This document shows positions 19,609 to 30,840 of a stretch of DNA of 64,000 nt, piece by piece. The translations under genes and the position numbers were made by a program. The stretch lies in the NCBI RefSeq assembly GCF_010730195.1, contig NZ_AP022613.1, forward strand, positions 5,332,001-5,396,000, given 5' to 3'. The notes below the pieces were generated by a model that worked only from the letters and a program-made list of their open reading frames with translations, was not told the DNA's origin and ran no database searches. Position 1 is the stretch's first letter; each line of letters starts with the position of its first letter. This DNA is from Mycobacterium conspicuum (GTDB lineage Bacteria > Actinomycetota > Actinomycetes > Mycobacteriales > Mycobacteriaceae).

Positions 19609-20154
19609 CTAGATTCGAAGCGTCCAGCCCGATCCGCGCCGGTGTAGGACGGTGCGACTCAGCGGTTTAATATCCATGCGCCAGAACGCATTTGGCGATG
19701 CGCCAAGGGCGGTTAGGATCGCCGCGCGGATGACGGCGGGGTGGGTGACGGCGACCGTGCGCGAGGCGTTGTCGGAAAGCGATGCCAGCCACGCCGCCAC
19801 CCGGTCGACCAGGTCGGCGATCGACTCACCGCCGTGCGGCGCCTGACGTGGATCGGTCAGCCAGACGTCCAGGTCGGCGGGCGGGACATCGTCGAGCGCG
19901 CGCCCACGCCACCGTCCGCAATTCAGGTCGGCCAACCGTGGCTCGATGACCGGCCGTAACCCCAGCAGTTGGGCGGTTTGCCGAGCCCGCCGCTCGGGTG
20001 CGGTGAGTTGGCGTGTGCCGCTTTTGATTTCAAATCCCACCGCCGCTTGCCTGCACCCGCTGTCGTTGAGTGGCTCGTCGGCCGAGAACCGCGCGGCCGC
20101 CATGGCGTCGGTCATCGCGTGCGACACCAAGGTCAGCCGGACGAGCTCGGTCAT
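19609..20154 (-). CDS. Histidine phosphatase superfamily protein with variant catalytic motif
   Basis: A 181-residue protein of the phosphoglycerate-mutase-like superfamily. Supporting motifs are TAPERRARQTAQLLG (the substrate-arginine region), LNCGRWRGRALDD and VTHPAVIRAAI with the second catalytic histidine. The usual N-terminal RHG is replaced by SHA (LVSHAMTDA): the histidine remains but the flanking arginine and glycine are lost. It is the third gene behind cbtB-cbtA (7-base gap), so a CobC-like role in cobalamin assembly is possible, though this is inference from position only. Confidence 0.78.
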   Translation of the reverse strand: MTELVRLTLVSHAMTDAMAAARFSADEPLNDSGCRQAAVGFEIKSGTRQLTAPERRARQTAQLLGLRPVIEPRLADLNCGRWRGRALDDVPPADLDVWLTDPRQAPHGGESIADLVDRVAAWLASLSDNASRTVAVTHPAVIRAAILTALGASPNAFWRMDIKPLSRTVLHRRGSGWTLRI

Positions 20155-20161
20155 GGCCCCG

Positions 20162-20947
20162 TCACGCGGTGATGCTCGATGCCCGCTCCCCCAGCAGCCG
20201 GCCCGCCAGCCTCCCGAACAGCAGACCGATGGTCACCCACAGCAGGAGCTGGGTAGCCAGCGAAACCAACCTGAACTCGTAGAGCACGTCGGCGGGAAAG
20301 CCCGGGTAGCTGATCACGCCCGCGGCGTCACGCAGCGGTTGGGGCGTCTCCGCCACGTCGGGCAGCAACGCGTACACCCCGGCGACCACCACCACGTAGG
20401 CCGCGGTCGCCAGCACGCCGGCGTTCCATGCACCGACGCGGGTGCTGAGCCGCCGCGCCAGTCGCACCGCCGCAATCGTCAGTGCCACCGACACCAGCAC
20501 AGCGACGAGATACCAACCGGTGCGCATGCCGATCGTGTCCGCCTGACCCACGGCCGGCGGGTTGGGTGGATACTTCAGAAACGGCACCAAATAGACGGAT
20601 ACGAAGACGCCAGAGGCGAGCAGCAACGAAAGCCTCGAAATGCTTTGTGGCGCAGGGTTGTCGGCGCGCGCGAACACCACACAGAACAGCACCGCGAACA
20701 GCGCGCCCATCGCCAATCCGAAAAGCAGCACACCGAAACCCAGTCCGGCGTTGGCTTGCACGCCGCGGGTGAACAGGTCGGCTCCGTGTTCGTGCACACC
20801 CGGCGCCCGCTCGGCGGCGGTGCGGCCGTCCTCATACGCGATGGCGCGCCCGATGATCGGCTCGGCACACAGGCGGGCGAACACGAACGACACCACGGCG
20901 CCCATTAAACCGGCCAGGAGACCGCGTGCGATCAGACGCCTCTCCAC
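20162..20947 (-). CDS. cbtA: CbtA-type cobalt transporter membrane subunit
   Basis: A 261-residue membrane protein with about six predicted hydrophobic segments, matching the CbtA family predicted to import cobalt for vitamin B12. It starts with RRLIARGLLAGLMGAVVSFV and carries an extracytoplasmic loop with His and acidic residues (GVHEHGADL) that could meet metal, plus a loop KYPPNPPAVGQADT. GTG at 20947 is used; the gene starts 10 bases after the cbtB stop. I did not recognise an H37Rv counterpart at this position. Confidence 0.82.
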   Translation of the reverse strand: MERRLIARGLLAGLMGAVVSFVFARLCAEPIIGRAIAYEDGRTAAERAPGVHEHGADLFTRGVQANAGLGFGVLLFGLAMGALFAVLFCVVFARADNPAPQSISRLSLLLASGVFVSVYLVPFLKYPPNPPAVGQADTIGMRTGWYLVAVLVSVALTIAAVRLARRLSTRVGAWNAGVLATAAYVVVVAGVYALLPDVAETPQPLRDAAGVISYPGFPADVLYEFRLVSLATQLLLWVTIGLLFGRLAGRLLGERASSITA

Positions 20948-20957
20948 GTCGGATAAC

Positions 20958-21176
20958 TCAGTGGCAGGGGAACCCGAGCAGATGCCTTGCGTCGTGCATG
21001 AATTCGTGCACGTGGGAGTCGCTGCCGAACAACGACACCGCGCCCTGGTCGACGCCGACGAAGTACAGCGCCAACAACGCCAGGAACACAGTCGCCGCCA
21101 ACCAAAGCGCGGCACTAGCCACGGACAGGTCAACCGATCGAGGTGCTGTCGTCACCGAGCTCCTCGCTTTGGCCAC
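20958..21176 (-). CDS. cbtB: CbtB-type cobalt transporter small subunit
   Basis: A 72-residue protein with one membrane helix (LWLAATVFLALLALYFVGV) and a His-rich C-terminal end, DSHVHEFMHDARHLLGFPCH, the characteristic metal-binding tail of CbtB. It is expected to act with CbtA in cobalt uptake. GTG at 21176 is preceded by AGGAG (21183-21187), 6 bases away. The start lies only 16 bases after the clpC1 stop with no room for a terminator, promoter or B12 riboswitch between them. Confidence 0.85.
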   Translation of the reverse strand: MAKARSSVTTAPRSVDLSVASAALWLAATVFLALLALYFVGVDQGAVSLFGSDSHVHEFMHDARHLLGFPCH

Positions 21177-21192
21177 GTTCGACTCCTTTTCG

Positions 21193-23733
<2,541 letters not shown>

Positions 23734-23795
23734 CGGCTTACCTGCTCTTCCTCGCCATCGGTACAACCTCACTACCGGCTGGTGTCCACTGTAAT

Positions 23796-23830
23796 GGTCG
23801 GCGCGCTACGGTTCCTAACTTGCGCCGACC
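23796..23830 (-). promoter_or_regulatory. Inverted repeat in the clpC1 leader
   Basis: Perfect 9-base arms GGTCGGCGC and GCGCCGACC, separated by 17 bases, lie 63-97 bases upstream of the clpC1 start. This could be an operator (ClgR controls clp genes in mycobacteria) or a leader hairpin. The assignment is a guess from symmetry and position. Confidence 0.35.
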
Positions 23831-23898
23831 TGTTCCTGACAACGGAGCAAACCGCCGAATCGTTTCCCTGATCACCGGCGAGCCGTTCGCCACCAGTG

Positions 23899-23948
23899 AA
23901 AAACCAAATAAAGCACCGGCGCCCGGACCCGATGGCCCGGACGCCGGT
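23899..23948 (-). terminator. Rho-independent terminator of lsr2
   Basis: On the minus strand, 11 bases after the lsr2 stop, ACCGGCG pairs with CGCCGGT around a GC-rich inner loop, followed by GCTTTATTTGGTTTTT. This is an unusually good intrinsic terminator for a mycobacterium and separates lsr2 from clpC1. Confidence 0.75.
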
Positions 23949-23959
23949 CGGTGGTCCCG

Positions 23960-24298
23960 CTAGGTCGCCGCGTGGAAGGCGTCGATCACGTCGGCCGGGA
24001 TGCGGCCGCGAGTCGACACGTTGTGCCCGTTGCGGCGGGCCCATTCCCGGATCGCGGCGCTTTGCTCGCGGTCGATCGCGCCGCGGCCGCGGCCGCCACC
24101 CGAACGCCCCCGCCGCCGACCGCCGACACGCCGGCCGGCCGCCACCCATTGCTTCAGATCGCCGCGAAGTTTCGCGGCATTCTTTGAAGAAAGGTCGATC
24201 TCATAGGTCACCCCGTCAAGCCCGAATTCGACCGTTTCGTCGGCGGCGCCCGCCCCGTCGAAATCATCGACCAAGGTGACGGTCACTTTTTTCGCCAT
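23960..24298 (-). CDS. lsr2: Nucleoid-associated xenogeneic silencer Lsr2
   Basis: A 112-residue DNA-bridging protein, the actinobacterial functional equivalent of H-NS, which silences AT-rich DNA. The N-terminal oligomerisation domain begins AKKVTVTLVDDFDGAGAADE; a basic linker follows (GGRRRGRSGGGRGRG); the C-terminal DNA-binding domain ends in STRGRIPADVIDAFHAA with the RGR AT-hook-like motif. It matches Rv3597c in size and order. It is monocistronic, with its own terminator and a 111-base upstream gap. Confidence 0.97.
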   Translation of the reverse strand: MAKKVTVTLVDDFDGAGAADETVEFGLDGVTYEIDLSSKNAAKLRGDLKQWVAAGRRVGGRRRGRSGGGRGRGAIDREQSAAIREWARRNGHNVSTRGRIPADVIDAFHAAT

Positions 24299-24409
24299 TA
24301 GCTCACCCTCGCGTTTCTGCCTTGCAGCCCAGCAACTTGGATTGACTCCCCGCAGACCAATCTGCCATATGTCCGCAGAATACTCAATCCGAGCAGATCA
24401 TGCACAAGT

Positions 24410-25909
24410 TCAGTTGGAGTGTGGTCGAACAATCGGGAACAAAACTGTCTCCCGAATTGAGAGCCCGGTCAAAGTCATCAGCAACCTGTCGATACCCATT
24501 CCGGTTCCGGTGCACGGCGGCATCGCGTACTCGAGGGCGGCGAGAAAATCTTCGTCGAGTGCCATCGCCTCGTCGTCGCCGGCGGCCGCGGCGCGCGCTT
24601 GCTCGGCGAAGCGCTCACGCTGCACCACCGGATCGTTCAATTCGGAGTAGCCGGTGGCCAGTTCGACGCCGCGCACATAGAGGTCCCACTTCTCGGTCAC
24701 ACCCGGGATGCTGCGGTGCTGGCGAGTCAAAGGCGTTGTCTCGACTGGGAAATCCTTAACGAAGGTGGGCGCGGTCAAGGTGTTGCCCACCGCGTGCTCC
24801 CACAGTTCCTCGACGAGCTTGCCGTGCCCGTACCCGCGGTTGTCCGGAATCTCGATGCCCAGTCGGTCCGCAATTGAGCGCAGGTGTTCAACAGATGTCT
24901 CGGGGGTGATCTCTTCACCGAGCGCCGCCGACACCGACGGATACATTTGTAGCGACGACCATTCTCCGTCTATGTCGTACACACTGCCGTCCGGCAACGG
25001 CAGTTGTCGCGTCCCGATCGCCTCATCGGCCACCTCTTGAATAAGCTCCCGGGTTACGACTGCCGAATCGTCATAGGTGCCGTAGGTCTGGTAGGTCTCC
25101 AGCATGGAAAATTCGGGAGAATGCGTCGAATCGGTGCCTTCGTTTCGGAACACCCGATTTAGTTCGAAGACCTTGTCGAAACCACCGACGATGCAGCGCT
25201 TGAGGAACAGTTCCGGTGCGATCCTCAAGTAGAGATCGATGTCAAGCGCATTGGAATGCGTGATGAACGGCCGGGCCGCCGCGCCCCCGGCCAACGTCTG
25301 CAACATAGGCGTTTCGACTTCGGAAAAACCGCGCCGTTCCAGCGCGTTGCGTATGGCCCGAACCACGGCGATTCGCTGGCGGGCCACCGTTCGCGCCTGC
25401 GGGCGAACGATCAGATCCACATACCGCTGCCGCACCCGCGATTCTTCGCTCATCTCCTTGTGCGCGACGGGCAGCGGCCGCAACGACTTGGCGGCCATTT
25501 GCCACTCGTCGGCGAGCACGGACAGCTCACCGCGGCGTGAACTGATCACATTGCCGTGCACGTAAACGATGTCGCCAAGGTCGACGTCGGCCTTCCACGC
25601 GTCCAGCGCTTCCTTGCCGACCTTGTCGAGGCTGATCATCACCTGCAGGTTGGTGCCGTCGCCGTCCTGCAGCGTGGCGAAGCACAACTTTCCCGAATTG
25701 CGCGCGAAGATCACCCGGCCGGCGACGCCGACGACGTCATCGGTCGCGGTGTCGATCTCCAGGTCGGGGTGGGCGGCCCGGACCTCGGCCAGGGTGTGGG
25801 TCCGCTGGATCGCGACCGGATAAGGGTCGCGCCCCTCGGCCAGCAGGCGAGCGCGCTTTTCCCGGCGGATCTGGAACTGCTCGGGAAGGTCGGGATCGGC
25901 GTCACTCAC
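24410..25909 (-). CDS. lysS: Lysyl-tRNA synthetase (class II)
   Basis: Charges tRNA-Lys. It has an N-terminal OB-fold anticodon-binding domain (GRVIFARNSGKLCFATLQDG) and a class II catalytic core: motif 2 with FRNEGTDSTHSPEFSMLETY, and motif 3 GTGMGIDRLLMTLTG near the C-terminus. Length is 499 residues against about 505 for Rv3598c. The 75 bases upstream, before coaX, hold no convincing gene; the tiny Rv3599c of H37Rv is not recognisable. Confidence 0.96.
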   Translation of the reverse strand: MSDADPDLPEQFQIRREKRARLLAEGRDPYPVAIQRTHTLAEVRAAHPDLEIDTATDDVVGVAGRVIFARNSGKLCFATLQDGDGTNLQVMISLDKVGKEALDAWKADVDLGDIVYVHGNVISSRRGELSVLADEWQMAAKSLRPLPVAHKEMSEESRVRQRYVDLIVRPQARTVARQRIAVVRAIRNALERRGFSEVETPMLQTLAGGAAARPFITHSNALDIDLYLRIAPELFLKRCIVGGFDKVFELNRVFRNEGTDSTHSPEFSMLETYQTYGTYDDSAVVTRELIQEVADEAIGTRQLPLPDGSVYDIDGEWSSLQMYPSVSAALGEEITPETSVEHLRSIADRLGIEIPDNRGYGHGKLVEELWEHAVGNTLTAPTFVKDFPVETTPLTRQHRSIPGVTEKWDLYVRGVELATGYSELNDPVVQRERFAEQARAAAAGDDEAMALDEDFLAALEYAMPPCTGTGMGIDRLLMTLTGLSIRETVLFPIVRPHSN

Positions 25910-25984
25910 GACGTGCCAGCTTAAAGGAACTGACCCCGGCGTTTGCGGGTGGCGTCGAGTGCGGATTGATTCTCGACGACGGGC

Positions 25985-26800
25985 TCAGCGCGCCGTCTTC
26001 AGCCGGCCGCGCTGCGAGTCCTGGTTGCGTTCGAAGACCAGCCGCAGGCCGTGCAGGGTCAGGTGGGGGTCGTAGTGGTTGGCGGTGCGCAGCTCGGGCA
26101 ACAGCAGCGGCGCGGTGTGCCCGGTGGTCACGACCACGACGTCGTCGCCGGCGAAGCCGTCGATGTCCTCGCGGATGCGCCCGACCAGCCCATCGACCAG
26201 CCCGGCGAAGCCGAACACCGCACCCGCCTGCATGCATTCGACGGTGTTCTTGCCGAGCACCGAGCGGGGCCGGGCCAATTCGACGTTAAGCAGCGCCGCG
26301 GACCGGGCCGCCGCGGCATCCGACGACACCTGCACCCCGGGCGCGATGGCGCCGCCGAGGAATTCGCCCTTGGCCGACACCAGGTCCACGCAGATCGACG
26401 ACCCGAAATCGACGACAATGGCGGCCGACTTGAACCGGTGAAATGCGGCCAGGCAGTTGACGATCCGGTCGGTGCCCAATTGTTTGGGGTTGTCGACCAG
26501 CAGCGGAATGCCGGTGCGCACGCCCGGCTCGATCAACACGTGCGGCACCGACGGCCAGTACTGGTCGAGCATCACCCGCATCTCCTGCAGCACCGACGGA
26601 ACCGTGGAGAGGGCGGAGGCGCCGCTGAGCCGCTCGGAATCGTCGCCGATCAGCCCGTCGATGGTGAGCGCAAGTTCGTCGGCGGTGACTTCGGGTTCGG
26701 TGCGAATCCGCCACTGCTGCACCACCTTTGCGTGCTCCTTGGAGCCCGACAGCAACCCGACGACGGTGTGGGTGTTACGGACGTCGATCGCCAGCAGCAC
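25985..26800 (-). CDS. coaX: Type III pantothenate kinase CoaX
   Basis: A 271-residue ASKHA-fold protein, as Rv3600c. Its motifs are MLLAIDVRNTHTVVGL with the catalytic aspartate D6, GTDRIVNCLAAF, and VDFGSSICVDLVSAKGEFLG. The family phosphorylates pantothenate in the first step to CoA. In M. tuberculosis the type I kinase CoaA is the working enzyme and CoaX was reported inactive, so activity here is uncertain. It lies 2 bases after panD, in one operon with pantothenate synthesis. Confidence 0.93.
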   Translation of the reverse strand: MLLAIDVRNTHTVVGLLSGSKEHAKVVQQWRIRTEPEVTADELALTIDGLIGDDSERLSGASALSTVPSVLQEMRVMLDQYWPSVPHVLIEPGVRTGIPLLVDNPKQLGTDRIVNCLAAFHRFKSAAIVVDFGSSICVDLVSAKGEFLGGAIAPGVQVSSDAAAARSAALLNVELARPRSVLGKNTVECMQAGAVFGFAGLVDGLVGRIREDIDGFAGDDVVVVTTGHTAPLLLPELRTANHYDPHLTLHGLRLVFERNQDSQRGRLKTAR

Positions 26801-26802
26801 GG

Positions 26803-27231
26803 CTACCGTGCACCCATGCGGGGGTTCATCAGCTCGGCCGCTGCAAGATCAAAGTCCGGGACGAAGGCGGGATCGCTGCCCAGGTCGATCTGCTTGTTGT
26901 CCGCGTCGACGAACACGATCCGCGGCTTGTACTCGCGGGCCTCGGCGTCCTCCATGGTTCCGTAGGCGATCAGAATCACCAGATCGCCGGGATGAACGAG
27001 ATGCGCTGCGGCGCCGTTGATGCCAATCACCCCGCTGCCGCGCTCACCGGTGATCGCGTAGGTCACCAGCCGGGCGCCGTTGTCGATGTCGACGATGGTG
27101 ACCTGTTCGCCCTCGAGCAGGTCGGCGGCGTCCATCAGGTCGGCGTCGATGGTCACCGAGCCGACGTAGTGCAGATCGGCCTGCGTGACCGTGGCGCGGT
27201 GGATCTTCGATTTCAGCATCGTCCGTAACAT
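26803..27231 (-). CDS. panD: Aspartate 1-decarboxylase PanD
   Basis: Makes beta-alanine from aspartate, feeding PanC. It is a pyruvoyl enzyme: the self-cleavage site G24-S25 lies in HYVGSVTID, and K9 is near the start. The C-terminal tail (after DNKQIDLGSD) is the region where pyrazinamide-resistance changes map in M. tuberculosis. Length is 142 residues against 139 in Rv3601c. The ATG at 27231 shares its A with the panC stop (TGATG) and has GGAGG 5 bases upstream. Confidence 0.96.
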   Translation of the reverse strand: MLRTMLKSKIHRATVTQADLHYVGSVTIDADLMDAADLLEGEQVTIVDIDNGARLVTYAITGERGSGVIGINGAAAHLVHPGDLVILIAYGTMEDAEAREYKPRIVFVDADNKQIDLGSDPAFVPDFDLAAAELMNPRMGAR

Positions 27232-28157
27232 CAGTTCCTCCAAGGTGATTGAGCAATATCTTTCGCGTCCGGCCCCACGGGTGCCGGCGATAGAGCCCCT
27301 AGCTCGACTGCGATGTTGTCCAGCAGCCTGGTCTTTCCCAGCCGGGCGGCGACCAGCAGCCGGCCGGGTCCCTCGGTCGGTGCGGGACCCAGCCCGGGGT
27401 CGCGCAGCTCCAAGTAGTCGACGCTGATCGCGGGCACGGCGTCGAGCACGGCGCGGGCCGCGGTCAGCGCTGCCGGCGCGCCGGCCGGCGCGGCGTGCAT
27501 CCCGGCCAGCAGCGCGGCCGAGAGCGTCGCGGCCAATTCGCGCTGCACCGAATCCAGGTAGCGGTTGCGCGACGACATCGCCAGCCCATCGGACTCGCGC
27601 ACCGTCGGAACCCCGATCACGTCGACGCCGACGTTGAGGTCGGTCACCATCTGCCGGATCATCACCAACTGCTGATAGTCCTTCTCGCCGAAGAAGATTC
27701 GATCGGGGCGCACGATCTGCAGCAGCTTGAGCACCACCGTCAGCACGCCGCCGAAATGCGTTGGCCGGGCCGCGCCCTCGAGTTCGGCGGCCAACGGACC
27801 CGGCTGCACCGTGGTGCGCAGCCCGTCCGGATACATCGCCGCGGCGGTCGGCGCGAACACGATCTCGACGCCCTCGCCGCGCAGCAACGCCAGGTCGTCG
27901 TCCAGGGTCCGCGGGTAGGTGTCGAGATCCTCGCCGGCCCCGAATTGCAGCGGGTTGACGAAGATCGACACCACGACCACCGAGCCGGGGACCCGTTTGG
28001 CGGCGCGGACCAGGGCGAGGTGCCCGTCGTGCAGCGCGCCCATGGTCGGCACCAGCATCACGCGGCGGCCGGTGTGCCGCAGCGCGCGGCTCACCTCGGT
28101 GACATCGCGCGGAACCGAATACAGGTTGAGCACGCCGGGTTCGAATTTCTGCGTCAC
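27231..28157 (-). CDS. panC: Pantothenate synthetase PanC
   Basis: Condenses pantoate and beta-alanine using ATP. It has the nucleotidyltransferase motif MGALHDGHLALV, FVNPLQFG, the FFGEKDYQQL motif and the AMSSRNRYLD loop. It is 308 residues, close to Rv3602c (309). It overlaps the following gene's stop by 4 bases on one side and panD by 1 base on the other, forming a tight CoA-precursor operon. Confidence 0.97.
   Translation of the reverse strand: MTQKFEPGVLNLYSVPRDVTEVSRALRHTGRRVMLVPTMGALHDGHLALVRAAKRVPGSVVVVSIFVNPLQFGAGEDLDTYPRTLDDDLALLRGEGVEIVFAPTAAAMYPDGLRTTVQPGPLAAELEGAARPTHFGGVLTVVLKLLQIVRPDRIFFGEKDYQQLVMIRQMVTDLNVGVDVIGVPTVRESDGLAMSSRNRYLDSVQRELAATLSAALLAGMHAAPAGAPAALTAARAVLDAVPAISVDYLELRDPGLGPAPTEGPGRLLVAARLGKTRLLDNIAVELGALSPAPVGPDAKDIAQSPWRN
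27237..27241 (-). promoter_or_regulatory. Shine-Dalgarno site of panD inside panC
   Basis: The minus strand reads GGAGG 5 bases before the panD ATG, within the last codons of panC. It settles the panD start against an upstream in-frame TTG at 27243. Confidence 0.65.
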
Positions 28158-29089
28158 GCCGTCAGCACCTCGACGACGTCGGCGGGCGCGTGTGCGCGCC
28201 GCGCGGTCCGCAACGCGTTCACCCGATAGGCCTCGGCCAACTCCCCGTCGACCCGGTGCAGCGCGGCCAGATGCGCGGCGACGGCGGCGGCGTCGCCCCG
28301 GGCGACCGGGCCCGTCAGCGCGGCCTGCCCGCGTTGCAGCGTGTTCTGCAGCGCCGCCCGGGCCAGCGGCCCGACGATCCGTTCGGCGATGCCGCCGGGC
28401 GCATCCTCGACGAGTTGTTGGCCAAGGAGCTCGCTGCCGCGCAGCGCCGCCCGCAACGCGTCGAGCGCATCGGCGACCACGGTCACGATGTGGTTGCCGG
28501 CGTGGGCCAGGGCGGCGTGATACAGGACCCGCGCCTCCTCGCGCACGCAGAACGGCTCCCCGCCCATCTCGAGCACCAGCGACTGCGCGATCGCCTGCCC
28601 GACGTCGTCGGCGGCGGTGATGCCGAAGCAGGTGTCGGGCAGGCGGCTGACGTCCTCGTCGGAGCCGGTGAAGGTCATCGCCGGGTGAATCGCCAGCGGG
28701 ATGCAGCCGCCGCCATCCTCGCGGGCGAGCGGCGCCAGGACCTCGACGCCGTTGGCGCCGGAGGTGTGGGCCACGATCGTTCCGGGCCGCACCGCCGACG
28801 TCGCGGCCAGGCCGGACACCAGGCCCGCGAGCTCGCTGTCCGGAACCGCCAGCAGCAGCAGCTCGGCGGCGGCGGCGACGTCCGGCGGCGCCAGCACCGG
28901 GGTATCGCGCAGCCGGCGCGCCGCCCGCTGCCGGGACGCGTGAGAAATGGCGCTGCAGGCGACCACGACGTGGTCGGCGCGCTCCAGCGCGACGCCCAAT
29001 GCGGTTCCTACCCGGCCCGCGGAGATGATCCCCACCTTGAGCCTGGCCGGGCGCAAACCGTCGAACTGCACCATCGCAGACGGCCTCAC
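28154..29089 (-). CDS. Rossmann-fold/DUF2520 protein (Rv3603c-like)
   Basis: A 311-residue protein with an N-terminal NAD(P)-binding region (KVGIISAGRVGTALGVAL) and a helical C-terminal DUF2520 domain, the layout of 6-phosphogluconate-dehydrogenase-like reductases. Its fixed place beside panC and panD suggests a step in pantothenate synthesis such as ketopantoate reduction, but this is unproven. A shorter start (M6, MVQFDG) is possible. It is the first gene of the coaX-side operon, with 86 bases to the next gene upstream. Confidence 0.83.
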   Translation of the reverse strand: MRPSAMVQFDGLRPARLKVGIISAGRVGTALGVALERADHVVVACSAISHASRQRAARRLRDTPVLAPPDVAAAAELLLLAVPDSELAGLVSGLAATSAVRPGTIVAHTSGANGVEVLAPLAREDGGGCIPLAIHPAMTFTGSDEDVSRLPDTCFGITAADDVGQAIAQSLVLEMGGEPFCVREEARVLYHAALAHAGNHIVTVVADALDALRAALRGSELLGQQLVEDAPGGIAERIVGPLARAALQNTLQRGQAALTGPVARGDAAAVAAHLAALHRVDGELAEAYRVNALRTARRAHAPADVVEVLTA

Positions 29090-29175
29090 AGTGTCTTGGT
29101 TTCGTTCCAGTCCCGCGCTCGCGGGTACCGGACGGTCAGTAAGACTCTAGTCGATTTCGCAGGCAGGACCCAGTG

Positions 29176-30294
29176 TCATCCGTCACGTCGGCGGCGTCGG
29201 CCGCCTCCGGTTGGCTCGACCTGCAGCCGCGCCAGCAGGTCGGCGACGGACTGCCCGCCGGATCGGGAGCGTCGCCCCCCCGATTCCCCCGACTCGTCAT
29301 CGATGCTGCGATGCCGAGGTGCCGGCTCGGGAGGCGGCGCCGGCGCCAGCCGCGGGGGCGGGGTTTCGCCGTCGTCGTCGGGGTGCTCCGTCGAATGCCG
29401 CGAGTGCGCCCGGCGGCCCGACTCGCCGAATGGACCGCCCTCGGTGACCTCGGGGCTGGAATGCCGGGCGCGCCGGCGACCCGTCAGCGGGTCCGGTGCG
29501 TCCGGCTCGTCGACACCGGACCAGTTGCTGCCCGGCGCCCCAGCGGGCAACCACCGCCCGTCGGCGCTGGTTGGTTGCCAGTGCGGCGATTCGGGCTGCG
29601 TTTGCGGTGCCGGCTCGGGGGCTGGCGGCGGGGGCTGATACGGCGGCGGCTCGCGCGGCGGCGCGGGCTGTCGGGGCGGCGTCGCGCCGGCGGGCGGGAC
29701 TCGCACCTCGGACACGTCGATGATCGGCGATTCGTCGGTGCGCTCGAGCGCATTTTCCGGGGGTACGTCCGAGAGCCGATCGCTGGACACCCAGTCGGCC
29801 GGTGCGCTGCCGCCGCTGCGGGCCCAGTCCGCCCGGGAATTCTCCAGGGCTCGGCGGTCGGCGAGGTCGGTGTCAAACAAGATCTCCAGGTTGGCGCGCA
29901 ATGCGGCCAACTCCGCCCGCAGCGCCGCCACCTCGTCGGCCGCCTGGGCCCGCAGCTCGGCGGCCAGCTCGCGACGCAGCTGCGACTCCACCGTCAGCTC
30001 GTATTCGCGCCGGGCCGAGATTTCCCGATCCAACTGCAGGTCATAGACCAGCTTCAGGTCCCGCACTTTCGACTGGTCCGCGTCGCTTTGCCGGCGGTAA
30101 AGCACCGAAACGAAGGCGCCGGCGACTGCGGCCCACAGCGCCAGGATCACAGCGAGCTTGAGCAGTTCCACACGATTGGTGAAAACCAGTGCGGAACTGG
30201 CCCCCATCGCGAGGACCAGCAACGCCGTCAAGAGCACCCAACCCGGCCTGCGGCCGCCGCGCCGGACCCGGGCGCCGCGGGACAGAACGGTCAT
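29176..30294 (-). CDS. Membrane protein with coiled coil and Pro/Arg-rich tail (Rv3604c-like)
   Basis: Function unknown. Two membrane segments lie near the N-terminus (VLLTALLVLAMGASSALVF and LLKLAVILALWAAVAGAFV). A coiled-coil-like stretch follows (DLQLDREISARREYELTVE through AALRAELAALRANLEIL). The second half is disordered, rich in Pro, Arg and Ser, as in Rv3604c (DUF6779-type proteins). ATG at 30294 is chosen; GTG at 30321 is an alternative. It sits between the folate and pantothenate groups on the same strand. Confidence 0.8.
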   Translation of the reverse strand: MTVLSRGARVRRGGRRPGWVLLTALLVLAMGASSALVFTNRVELLKLAVILALWAAVAGAFVSVLYRRQSDADQSKVRDLKLVYDLQLDREISARREYELTVESQLRRELAAELRAQAADEVAALRAELAALRANLEILFDTDLADRRALENSRADWARSGGSAPADWVSSDRLSDVPPENALERTDESPIIDVSEVRVPPAGATPPRQPAPPREPPPYQPPPPAPEPAPQTQPESPHWQPTSADGRWLPAGAPGSNWSGVDEPDAPDPLTGRRRARHSSPEVTEGGPFGESGRRAHSRHSTEHPDDDGETPPPRLAPAPPPEPAPRHRSIDDESGESGGRRSRSGGQSVADLLARLQVEPTGGGRRRRRDG

Positions 30295-30363
30295 GGCCTG
30301 ACTGTACCTGTGCGAGGTCACACAGCGTGTCGCGTCACTCCGGCGATTCTCGGCTAGCCCTCG

Positions 30364-30840
30364 CTAGCCTTCAGAGCCCTCGCCGTGCTCGGTCGGGTCC
30401 TGCGGAGACTTACAGCAATGCTGCAGCCACAGGGCGGCGACGACCAACGCCAGCGCGCTGACGGCCGCCACCACGGCGCCGGAGGTGTCCTCGGCGGCGG
30501 CGCGCAGCCAGGATCGCCGCGGCAGCAGGTACACCAACACCGCGATCCACCAACCCAGCACCAGCGCACCCACCCATGCCGACGCCTTGGCGATCACCAC
30601 GCTGCGGGCCACCGCCAGCGGATGCAGCCAGCCCGGCCCGTCGCCGATCTCGCCGTCGCTGATCTTGACCCGCACGTAGCGCGCCCACAGCGCCTCGGCG
30701 ACGGCCACCGCCCCCAGCGACAGCCCCGTCCACACCGTGATCGGGGGGAACCACCGATAGAGCAGCATCACCAGCAGATAGCCCAGCACCCCGGCCACCA
30801 CCACCGCGGCCGTCAGCTCACGCTTGCGGGTCGGTCCCAT
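30364..30840 (-). CDS. DUF3180-type membrane protein (Rv3605c-like)
   Basis: A 158-residue protein with four membrane segments (AAVVVAGVLGYLLVMLLY, TVWTGLSLGAVAVAEALW, GALVLGWWIAVLVYLL, GAVVAAVSALALVVAALWL). It resembles the secreted/membrane protein always found next to folK in actinobacteria; its function is unknown. The ATG at 30840 shares a base with the folK stop (TGATG). It ends with a charged tail holding two adjacent cysteines (QHCCKSPQDP). Confidence 0.83.
   Translation of the reverse strand: MGPTRKRELTAAVVVAGVLGYLLVMLLYRWFPPITVWTGLSLGAVAVAEALWARYVRVKISDGEIGDGPGWLHPLAVARSVVIAKASAWVGALVLGWWIAVLVYLLPRRSWLRAAAEDTSGAVVAAVSALALVVAALWLQHCCKSPQDPTEHGEGSEG

Noticed and set aside
21177..21192. 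Cobalamin riboswitch before cbtB
   Set aside because: Only 16 bases separate clpC1 and cbtB; a riboswitch needs roughly 200.
25910..25984. Counterpart of the tiny H37Rv gene Rv3599c
   Set aside because: No start with a ribosome site and no plausible 27-residue frame was seen in these 75 bases.
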